A stretch of DNA of 64,000 nucleotides. Origin: Diaminobutyricibacter sp. McL0608 (lineage in GTDB: Bacteria > Actinomycetota > Actinomycetes > Actinomycetales > Microbacteriaceae). The stretch covers positions 3,782,001-3,846,000 of the forward strand of contig NZ_CP154826.1 of the NCBI RefSeq assembly GCF_039613825.1, in the 5' to 3' direction. The notes beneath the pieces were generated by a model. The model did no database searches. It was given only the letters and a program-made list of their open reading frames with translations, and had not been told where the DNA came from. Below, piece after piece: positions 57,833-64,000 of this stretch (positions are counted from its first letter, which is position 1; each line of letters starts with the position of its first letter). The translations under genes were made by a program, and so were the position numbers.

Positions 57833-59880
57833 AGAATCGCAATCTGTCGAAGGTCGCCGTCCCGGTCGGTGTGGTCGGCATCCTTCTGCTCCTGATCGTC
57901 CCTGTGCCCGCGTTCCTGCTGGACGTTCTGATCATCGTGAACATCCTGCTGGCGTTGGTGATCCTGCTGACCACGATGTTCGTGCGGAAGCCGCTCGACT
58001 TCTCGGTGTTCCCGTCGTTGCTGCTCGTGGCGACCCTCTTCCGCCTCGGCCTCAACGTCGCATCCACGCGCCTCGTACTCGGGCAGGGCTACGCCGGCCA
58101 GGTCATCCAGTCGTTCGGCCATGTCGCGGTCGGCGGGTCGATCATCATCGGCGCCGTGATCTTCCTGATCCTCGTCGTGATCCAGTTCGTGGTCGTGACC
58201 AAGGGTGCTGAACGTGTCGCCGAGGTCGGCGCCCGGTTCACCCTCGACGCGATGCCCGGCAAGCAGATGGCGATCGACGCCGACCTGAACGCCGGCCTCA
58301 TCACCGACGCGCAGGCCCGCCAGCGACGTGCCGAGGTGTCTGCCGAGGCGGACTTCTATGGCGCGATGGACGGCGCCTCCAAGTTCGTGAAGGGCGACGC
58401 GATCGCCGGGATCATCATCATCCTGATCAACATCATCGGCGGAATCGCGATCGGGATGATCCAGAACGGTCTCGACATCGGGTCGGCGGTCAGCAAGTAC
58501 ACGCTTCTGACGATCGGCGACGGGCTCGTCTCGCAGATCCCGGCGCTTCTGATGGCCGTCTCGACCGGCATGATCGTCACCCGGTCGAACGCCGAAGAGG
58601 ACATGGGCTCGACCGCATCGCGGCAGCTCAGCCAGTCGCGGGTCGCCCTGACGATCGCCGGATGCGCGGCCCTGGTCATGGCGCTCATCCCCGGCATGCC
58701 CATCGTCGCCTTCCTCGTCGTCGGCGTCGGCCTGATCGTGGTGTCGCGCCGCATCAAAGCGACGGAGGCGCGAACTGCGAAGGATGCGAAGGCTACCGCG
58801 GATGCTGCAGCGACACCGTCGCCGGAGACCACCGAGGCGATCATCGAGCAGATGCGCGTCCACGCGCTCGAGATCCTGCTCGCGCCCGACCTCGTCGACA
58901 TCGTCTCGGGCGCATCCGACGACCTGCTGGCGCGCGTGAAGGCGCTCAGGCGCAAGATCGCCATGGAGCTCGGTTTCGTGGTCCCGCCCGTGCGCACCCG
59001 AGACAGCATCGAGCTGCCGTCGGCGACGTATTCGATTCGCATCGCCGGCGTCGAGTCGGGTCGCGGTATCGCGCCCGCCGGAAAACTCCTGGCTCTCGGA
59101 GGGAACTTGAGTTCGCTCCCCGGCGAGGCGACGGTCGAGCCGGTGTTCGGGCTGACTGGCAAGTGGGTGCCCGCGGAGCTCCGGCATTCGGCCGAGCTCA
59201 CCGGCGCGACGGTCATCGACCGCGTCGCCGTCGTCGTCACGCACCTCTCGTCGATCATCACCGACAACGCGGCACGGCTGCTGACGCGTGAGGATGTGCG
59301 GGTCCTGACCGAGGGCGTCCGCGAGCTGAATCCGGCGGCCGTCGACGAGCTGACGCCGAACCCGCTCAGCCTGGCAGAGGTCCAGCGTGTGCTGCAGGGT
59401 CTTCTCGCCGAACAGGTGCCGATCAACGACCTGGCCCGCATCTATGAGGCGCTCTCGCTGCAGGCGAAGGTGTCGACGGATCCCGAGGGTCTCATCGAGG
59501 CGGCGCGGCACTCGCTCGGCGCGGCCGTCGCCGCCCGCTACCTCGAGGACGGCACCCTGCGCGTGATCACGATCGACCCCACGCTCGAACAGGCCATGCT
59601 CGAGGCTGCGCGTCCGACCCCGCAAGGCACCCAGATCCTCCTCGACCCCGCCACCAACGACCGCGTCGTCAGATCGCTGTCGAACGCTGTGAAGGCGGCC
59701 GCCGACGAAGGCTACTCGCCGGCCGTGGTGTGCGCTCCGGCGCTTCGGCCAGCTGTGCGCCGGCTCGTGTCGGCGCCGACGGGAGGGATCCCCGTCCTCT
59801 CCTACCAGGAGGCGACCGCAGCGGATGTCCGCATCGACACGGTGGGAGTGATTCGCCTTGCCGAACCTGTTGCAGCTTAG
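57829..59880 (+). CDS. flhA: Flagellar export protein FlhA
   Basis: A 683-residue protein: eight membrane helices (about 10-320), the FHIPEP-like loop VGARFTLDAMPGKQMAIDAD and a C-terminal cytoplasmic ring-forming domain (about 345-683). It docks chaperone-substrate complexes and drives proton-coupled export. ATG 57829. The 3' end overlaps the next gene by 23 bases. Confidence 0.97.
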   Translation: MKNRNLSKVAVPVGVVGILLLLIVPVPAFLLDVLIIVNILLALVILLTTMFVRKPLDFSVFPSLLLVATLFRLGLNVASTRLVLGQGYAGQVIQSFGHVAVGGSIIIGAVIFLILVVIQFVVVTKGAERVAEVGARFTLDAMPGKQMAIDADLNAGLITDAQARQRRAEVSAEADFYGAMDGASKFVKGDAIAGIIIILINIIGGIAIGMIQNGLDIGSAVSKYTLLTIGDGLVSQIPALLMAVSTGMIVTRSNAEEDMGSTASRQLSQSRVALTIAGCAALVMALIPGMPIVAFLVVGVGLIVVSRRIKATEARTAKDAKATADAAATPSPETTEAIIEQMRVHALEILLAPDLVDIVSGASDDLLARVKALRRKIAMELGFVVPPVRTRDSIELPSATYSIRIAGVESGRGIAPAGKLLALGGNLSSLPGEATVEPVFGLTGKWVPAELRHSAELTGATVIDRVAVVVTHLSSIITDNAARLLTREDVRVLTEGVRELNPAAVDELTPNPLSLAEVQRVLQGLLAEQVPINDLARIYEALSLQAKVSTDPEGLIEAARHSLGAAVAARYLEDGTLRVITIDPTLEQAMLEAARPTPQGTQILLDPATNDRVVRSLSNAVKAAADEGYSPAVVCAPALRPAVRRLVSAPTGGIPVLSYQEATAADVRIDTVGVIRLAEPVAA

Positions 59881-60958
59881 TGCGCCCACGATCGACGACC
59901 TTCGGCAGAAGGTCCGTGACGAACACGGCCCACTGGCGCGGATCGTCTCGGCCGAGAAGGTCATCCCGCGCGGCATCGGACGTATCAGGAAGCCGGCCTA
60001 CTTCGAGGCGATGGTCGAGCTTCCGGATGAGCCGGTGTCACCGCCAGAGGTGCGGGTGAACCCGGCCGCACGAAGTGGGATCGCTGCGCTGCTCTCCGAC
60101 GCGGAGGATGCGGAGGCGGCGCTGGAGCTGCACGAGGTGCGCGCAGTGCGCACGACTGTCGCGGAGAGTGCTGTCGGTAGTAGCGCGGGCAGTGCGGCCG
60201 GCGGTCATGCCGGAAATGCGGCCGGCGGTGCGGTCGGTAGTGGCGCGGGCAATGCGGCAGGCGGTCATGCCGGAAATGCGGCCGGCGGTCTCGCGGGCGT
60301 AGGCGCAGGCGGGGCAACCGACGCCGCATACCTGAACGCATCCCGATCCTCCGCAGGGTTCGACGAGCTGATGGCGAGCCTCGGCGGTTTCGCGGCACCT
60401 GCCGCACCGCCGGCGGATCCGGTTCCCCTCTTCGCCGCCCCGCTCGCGTTGGAGGCCGGGCATCCGCCCCTCCTGGTTCCGGTACCGCCCCGCGTTCCCG
60501 GCGACCTCGTCGTCGTCGTGAGCCTCGGACAGGATGCGGTGCCAGTCGCGCAGGCGATGGCCAAGGTCTTCGCCCCCGGCGACCTCCGCACCGGCGGCAC
60601 GATCAAGCCCCGAGGCCGTACCGCCTCCGCTCTCACCGACAGGCGTGCCGCACTGCTCGCCCGCGCCGAGGGCGTCGAGCGCGGCTCGGTCGTGTTCTGC
60701 GCTTTCGGCGTGGAGGCAGGCGACGACCCGCTGCACACGCTCGCCGCGATCGACCCCGACCAGGTGTGGATCGTCGTGGATGCCGGACGCAAGCCCGAGG
60801 ACACCCGGCGCTGGGTCGACCGCATCGCCCGCACCGTCGACATCGCGGCCGTCGCCGTCGTCGGCGCCGCCTCGACCGCGACCCCGCACACGGTCAACGC
60901 CCTCGGCCTTCCGATCGGCTGGGTCGACGGCGCCCCGGCCCCCGCCGCGCGTCTCTGA
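59858..60958 (+). CDS. FlhF-like protein without a P-loop
   Basis: A 366-residue protein. Residues 1-60 (LQLSAPTIDDLRQKVRDEHG, VSAEKVIPRGIGRIRKPAYF) match the N-terminal region of FlhF, and it sits after flhA as flhF does. The C-terminal 150 residues keep an SRP-GTPase-like order (GDLVVVVSLGQDAVPVAQAM where G1 would be, WIVVDAGRKPEDTRRW, ALGLPIGWVDGAP at the end) but G1 has no GxxxxGKT and no TKxD is left, so it cannot bind GTP in the normal way. A Gly/Ala/Asn/His linker (about 105-148) comes from a 60-bp tandem repeat. Start TTG 59858. Confidence 0.7.
   Translation: MPNLLQLSAPTIDDLRQKVRDEHGPLARIVSAEKVIPRGIGRIRKPAYFEAMVELPDEPVSPPEVRVNPAARSGIAALLSDAEDAEAALELHEVRAVRTTVAESAVGSSAGSAAGGHAGNAAGGAVGSGAGNAAGGHAGNAAGGLAGVGAGGATDAAYLNASRSSAGFDELMASLGGFAAPAAPPADPVPLFAAPLALEAGHPPLLVPVPPRVPGDLVVVVSLGQDAVPVAQAMAKVFAPGDLRTGGTIKPRGRTASALTDRRAALLARAEGVERGSVVFCAFGVEAGDDPLHTLAAIDPDQVWIVVDAGRKPEDTRRWVDRIARTVDIAAVAVVGAASTATPHTVNALGLPIGWVDGAPAPAARL
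60181..60300 (+). repeat. 60-bp tandem repeat in the FlhF-like gene
   Basis: 60181-60240 and 60241-60300 agree over the first 49 bases with three mismatches; the core GGCGGTCATGCCGGAAATGC is identical. Each unit codes 20 residues rich in Gly, Ala, Ser, His and Asn. In-frame length change is possible by slippage. Confidence 0.8.
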
Positions 60959-61037
60959 CGCGCACCTAACCTGCCCCACCCTGCCGTGCCCCGCCCTGCC
61001 CTGCCCTACCGCGCCCTGCTCGCCCCCGCCCATCCGA

Positions 61038-61108
61038 GTGACTGCGGCAGTTCGTCACGTCTGCCCCCACGGCGCGCAGCAGCACGTGCGACAAGCCACC
61101 GCAGTCAC
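61038..61108. terminator. Inverted repeat between convergent genes
   Basis: GTGACTGCGG (61038-61047) and CCGCAGTCAC (61099-61108), 10 bp perfect, with a 51-base GC-rich centre, between the FlhF-like gene and fliW. Just before it is a run of GCCCTGCCCTGCCCTACC. It is a possible two-way terminator; the long centre makes this uncertain. Confidence 0.4.
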
Positions 61109-61135
61109 GCCACCGACGGCAGGCGCGCCGGCAGC

Positions 61136-61513
61136 TCAGGCGACGTCGGCCAGCGGAACGCTGATTCCCCACCGCGCGTCGTCGAGGATGAACTGCGCCG
61201 CCTTGCTCGTCTTCACGTTGACGACGATCGGCGCCAGCAGATTCACCGTCATCGCGGCCGGCGCCGGGTTGATCACGACGTAGACGGCCGCATCCGACGG
61301 CGACGTCAACTCAAGGCGCGCGACCTGGTCGTCGCTGAGTTCGGGCGCGTAGTCGGGCAGTGTCGCCCCGTCGAGCACGTACAGCCGGAGCCCCGGAGAC
61401 TCGGATGAGCGCAGCGAATACAGCCGCTCGGCGCCCTCGACCTCGGTGAGGCCGAAATCGACCAGGTCGGTCATGCCCAGGATGGGGTCCACGAATTCGA
61501 GCTGCGCGCTCAT
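61136..61513 (-). CDS. fliW: Flagellar assembly factor FliW
   Basis: A 125-residue protein. The core TVNLLAPIVVNVKTSKAAQF is the FliW signature, with GLTEVEGAERLYSLRSSESP upstream. FliW binds flagellin and, when free, binds CsrA and relieves repression of flagellin translation. The C-terminus is short compared with Bacillus FliW. ATG 61513 overlaps the flgL stop as ATGA. Confidence 0.92.
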   Translation of the reverse strand: MSAQLEFVDPILGMTDLVDFGLTEVEGAERLYSLRSSESPGLRLYVLDGATLPDYAPELSDDQVARLELTSPSDAAVYVVINPAPAAMTVNLLAPIVVNVKTSKAAQFILDDARWGISVPLADVA

Positions 61514-62397
61514 CGGAGGAAGTCCATCAGGCTCGTCTGCAGCGACTTCGAGGTCACGAGCAGGGATGCGGTGTACACGTTGTTCATCATCGTGAGATTC
61601 AGGATAGATTGCCCGGTGTCCACATTCTCGAGGTCGCTCTTCTTGCCTTGGAGCAGCGCCTGCCGGTCGGCGTTCGCGGTCTGCGCGTTCTGCACAGCCG
61701 AGAGCTGCGATCCGACCTGCGACTGAGCGGTCGAGACCGCCTGCATCCGCGCATCCACCAGGTTGATGTCCGCTGTGATGTTCCCGCCCGTCCTCAGATC
61801 GTTGATGATCGTGTCGAGGTCGCTGAACATCGACGACGACCCGTTGCCGTACACCGCCGAACCGTCGACATCGACGCGCACCGTCTGCCCGTCGCCGACC
61901 CGACGGTTGACGCTGCTTCCCGCCGCGCCGTTGAAGGCGTACCCCGTGCTGCTGAACGCCTGGGGCGCATCCGAACTGCCCGCGAAGATCGAACGGCCGA
62001 GGTAGCTCGTGTTCGCCTGGCCGAGGAGCGCATCGCGCGTGGATTCGAGCTGTGTCGCGATGTCGTTCCGGGCGGACTGTGACATGGAGCCGTTCGCGCC
62101 CTGGATCACGCTGTCCCGCGCGCTCTTCAGCAGGCTGTAGGTCTGCGAGAGCGCGTTGTCCGCGCTCGTCAGCCACCCGTTGGCGTCGCTGATGTTGCGC
62201 CCGTACTGGTCGACCGACTTCAGCGCCCCGCGCACCTGCAGCGCGCTGGCGACGGCCGACGGGTCGTCCGACGGAAGGTTCAGTTTCGACTGGGTGGTCG
62301 CCGTGTTCTGCGCCGTCGCCAGGTTCGCGATGGCGGTCTGCAGGTTGCGGGCGTTGTCGCTGTAGATCGTCTGACTGGTGACTCTGCCGATCATCAT
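61510..62397 (-). CDS. flgL: Flagellar hook-associated protein 3 FlgL
   Basis: A 295-residue junction protein similar to flagellin at both ends: IGRVTSQTIYSDNARNLQTA and LNLPSDDPSAVASALQVRGA, and TMMNNVYTASLLVTSKSLQT at the C-terminus. ATG 62397 overlaps the flgK stop as ATGA; ATG 62394 is next to it. Confidence 0.94.
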   Translation of the reverse strand: MMIGRVTSQTIYSDNARNLQTAIANLATAQNTATTQSKLNLPSDDPSAVASALQVRGALKSVDQYGRNISDANGWLTSADNALSQTYSLLKSARDSVIQGANGSMSQSARNDIATQLESTRDALLGQANTSYLGRSIFAGSSDAPQAFSSTGYAFNGAAGSSVNRRVGDGQTVRVDVDGSAVYGNGSSSMFSDLDTIINDLRTGGNITADINLVDARMQAVSTAQSQVGSQLSAVQNAQTANADRQALLQGKKSDLENVDTGQSILNLTMMNNVYTASLLVTSKSLQTSLMDFLR

Positions 62398-63824
62398 GCC
62401 CTCCCGACGAGGCCGGTCTTGTTGATGAGAGTGTCGAGCATGTCGTCGACCGCCGTCATCACGCGCGCCGCCGCCTGGTACGACTTCTGCTGCGTGAGCA
62501 TGTTCATGTTCTCCTCGTCGAGGTCGACGGATTCGACCGAGGCCTGGTTGCTGGTCGCCGTCTTGAGCGCACCGTCCGCGAGCGTCGACTGCTGGATCGC
62601 CGTCTTCGCCTGGGCACCGACCGAGCTCACCACGTTGAGCCAGATGCTGTCGGGCGAGCCGGCCGCGACGCCGAGCTGTGAGAGCGCATCCGCCGCGGAG
62701 CCGTCGAGTGCGCCTGCACCGGGCGTCCCCACGGCGATGTCCGCGGCAGTTGTCGCTACGACGCTGAGTCCGAGTGCCGCCGGCCCGGCCGCCGCGACCG
62801 AGAAGAAGTCGAGTCCGGTCCGCCCATCCGTCGTCGCTGCAGCGTTGTGGATGCTGTTCACCTGGGTCGCGAGCGCCGTCGCCAGCTGGTTGTAGCTGGC
62901 TGCGGTCTGTGCAAGCGGCCCGCCGGTGCCGCTGCCGTTCGCCGGGGCCACCAGTGCCAGTGCCCCCGCAAGCTCGCCGCTGTCGAGGCCGACGCTCTGC
63001 CCGGGCCGCTGCGTCCACTCGAGCAGGACCGGGGATCCGGCCGCCCCGACGAGGTTCGTCGCACCGGCGACCTGCACATGGTTGGCGTCGGTTCCCGTGA
63101 CGAGGAGATTGCCGCCGACGGTGACGTCGACCGTGCCGTCAGTCCGTTCGACGACTTTCCCCCCTGCGATCTGAGCGATCGTCGCGGTCAGTTGCGCGCG
63201 CTGATCGATCAGGTCGTTGGCCGTTCCGCCTGCCGCGAGCGTCTGCCGGATCGTCCGGTTCAGCGTCGCGACCTGGTCGGCGGTCGAGTTCAGTTCTGTT
63301 GCGAGTCCGTTGATCTGGGAGCGGGCGTCGGTCCAGGCCGCATCCGCTGCCTTGTAACCGGTCGCGATGGTCGTCGCGACCACTGCGGCATTCTGGATGA
63401 CGACCGAGCCCGTCGCCGGGTCCCCCGGCCGGTTCGCGAGATCTTGCCAGGACGCCCAGAACGTCTGGAGCTGAGATGAGATGCCGTTGTCGCCCGGTTC
63501 GTTGAAGGACTGCTCGAGCGAGGTGAGCGCGCTGCTCTGCACGCCGGCATACCCGGACTGCGCGGCGGCGCTGCGCACGGCCCCGTCGAGGAAGAGGTCG
63601 CCGATGCGCGAGACGCCCGTGATGGTGACGCCCTGTCCGGCCGACGTGCCGGGTGTGCTGAAGAGGGTGGCCGACGCGGGCGCGGAGGCCGCGATCGCCG
63701 TCAGGCTCTGACGGGTGTATCCGGCCGTGCCTGCGTTCGTGATGTTCTGGCCGGTGACGTCGAGCGCCGCCCGTGCCGCCTGAAGTCCCGAGTATGCGAC
63801 GCTCAGTCCGCCGAAGGTGCTCAT
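62394..63824 (-). CDS. flgK: Flagellar hook-associated protein 1 FlgK
   Basis: A 476-residue axial protein: STFGGLSVAYSGLQAARAAL and DVTGQNITNAGTAGYTRQSL at the N-terminus, DEENMNMLTQQKSYQAAARV at the C-terminus. It joins hook and filament with FlgL. ATG 63824 lies two bases after the flgN stop. Confidence 0.95.
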   Translation of the reverse strand: MSTFGGLSVAYSGLQAARAALDVTGQNITNAGTAGYTRQSLTAIAASAPASATLFSTPGTSAGQGVTITGVSRIGDLFLDGAVRSAAAQSGYAGVQSSALTSLEQSFNEPGDNGISSQLQTFWASWQDLANRPGDPATGSVVIQNAAVVATTIATGYKAADAAWTDARSQINGLATELNSTADQVATLNRTIRQTLAAGGTANDLIDQRAQLTATIAQIAGGKVVERTDGTVDVTVGGNLLVTGTDANHVQVAGATNLVGAAGSPVLLEWTQRPGQSVGLDSGELAGALALVAPANGSGTGGPLAQTAASYNQLATALATQVNSIHNAAATTDGRTGLDFFSVAAAGPAALGLSVVATTAADIAVGTPGAGALDGSAADALSQLGVAAGSPDSIWLNVVSSVGAQAKTAIQQSTLADGALKTATSNQASVESVDLDEENMNMLTQQKSYQAAARVMTAVDDMLDTLINKTGLVGRA

Positions 63825-63825
63825 C

Positions 63826-64000
63826 TCAGATGTCCTTGTCGAGAAGCTGCGCGCCCGCGGGCTGGAACCCGCTGTGGCCGCGCGAATCGTATGTGCTGAG
63901 GGTCGCATCCAGTGACGAGATCGTCTCCTGCGTCGACCGGATGGCGGAGCGCAGCAGGTGCGAGTTCGTGTCCCGCAGGGTTCGGATGCGCTCCGCGAGT
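63826..64000 (-). CDS. flgN: Flagellar export chaperone FlgN (3' part)
   Basis: The last 57 codons and TGA of a minus-strand gene whose start is beyond the right edge. It reads LAERIRTLRDTNSHLLRSAI, RSTQETISSLDATLSTYDSR and ends QLLDKDI. The helical pattern and the position directly before flgK and flgL match FlgN, the chaperone of both proteins. The short C-terminal YD-x-x-G segment is usual in FlgN. Confidence 0.8.
   Translation of the reverse strand, partial: LAERIRTLRDTNSHLLRSAIRSTQETISSLDATLSTYDSRGHSGFQPAGAQLLDKDI

Noticed and set aside
57715-59976. 753-residue minus-strand frame opposite flhA
   Set aside because: Arg/Asp/His-rich shadow without any family motif; flhA is unambiguous on the other strand.
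1-64000. tRNA, rRNA, CRISPR arrays, insertion sequences, prophage
   Set aside because: No cloverleaf-like sequence, rRNA segment, regular repeat array, transposase or phage structural gene was seen on either strand.

Overview
The window is high-GC DNA from an actinobacterium. Leaderless or GTG/TTG starts, dense ATGA overlaps, DUF222/HNH (13E12-type) genes, GAF-ANTAR regulators and a Gram-positive type flagellar cluster (no P/L-ring genes) point to the family Microbacteriaceae (Leifsonia-like). That assignment is inference from gene content and composition. There are no rRNA or tRNA genes, no CRISPR array and no insertion sequence that I can see. No stretch longer than about 250 bases lacks a gene.

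Bases 1-33990 are a mosaic of short, mostly unrelated transcription units: the tail of a probable histidine kinase; a CPBP membrane protease; a HerA/DUF87-type ATPase; an AI-2E family permease; a PrmC-like methyltransferase; a DUF4062-STAND ATPase-TPR protein between a 50-residue membrane peptide and a multi-span membrane protein; an SDR; many small general-stress-type proteins (DUF3618-like, CsbD-like, Rho_N/SAP-like, YtxH-like, acidic low-complexity proteins); two GAF-ANTAR regulators; a flavin monooxygenase; a large LuxR regulator; an HtrA-like protease; an APC permease; a toxin-antitoxin-like pair; an ABC exporter; a family 3 glycoside hydrolase; an MFS exporter with a YciI partner divergent from a DHFR-like gene; an ArsR-SRPBCC pair; a TMEM175-type channel and an isochorismatase-like protein.

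Bases 33757 to the right edge hold an almost complete flagellar locus. On the minus strand are csrA and a first flbD. Divergent on the plus strand are flagellin, fliD, fliS, a small FliT-position gene, flgB-flgC-fliE-fliF-fliG-fliH-fliI-fliJ, an NlpC/P60 hydrolase, fliK, flgD and flgE, then a second flbD with motA-motB. A minus-strand epoxide hydrolase and a frameshifted HNH gene interrupt the cluster at the place where fliL would be expected. Then come fliM-fliN-fliO-fliP-fliQ-fliR-flhB-flhA and a FlhF-like protein without a P-loop, facing fliW-flgL-flgK-flgN on the minus strand. Five sites fit TAAC-N15-G(C/T)CGATAG, a sigma-28 (FliA/WhiG)-type promoter, in front of flbD1-csrA, flagellin, flgB, the HNH gene and fliM. 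CsrA, FliW and a flagellin leader rich in GGA are all present, so the CsrA-FliW-flagellin partner switch known from Bacillus is probably encoded here. fliL, flgF/flgG and the sigma factor itself are not in the window.

The most unusual signal is a family of about 72-bp palindromes (consensus ends GCCGAG/CTCGGC, inner arms TTCCGG-CGAG/CTCGACCGGAA). It occurs five times in the first 25 kb. Two copies supply stop codons to neighbouring genes and one lies exactly in frame (24 codons) inside the LuxR regulator. A second hairpin family (AGCACAGGAAA arms) occurs twice, and a 24-bp perfect inverted repeat separates the glycosidase from the YciI gene.
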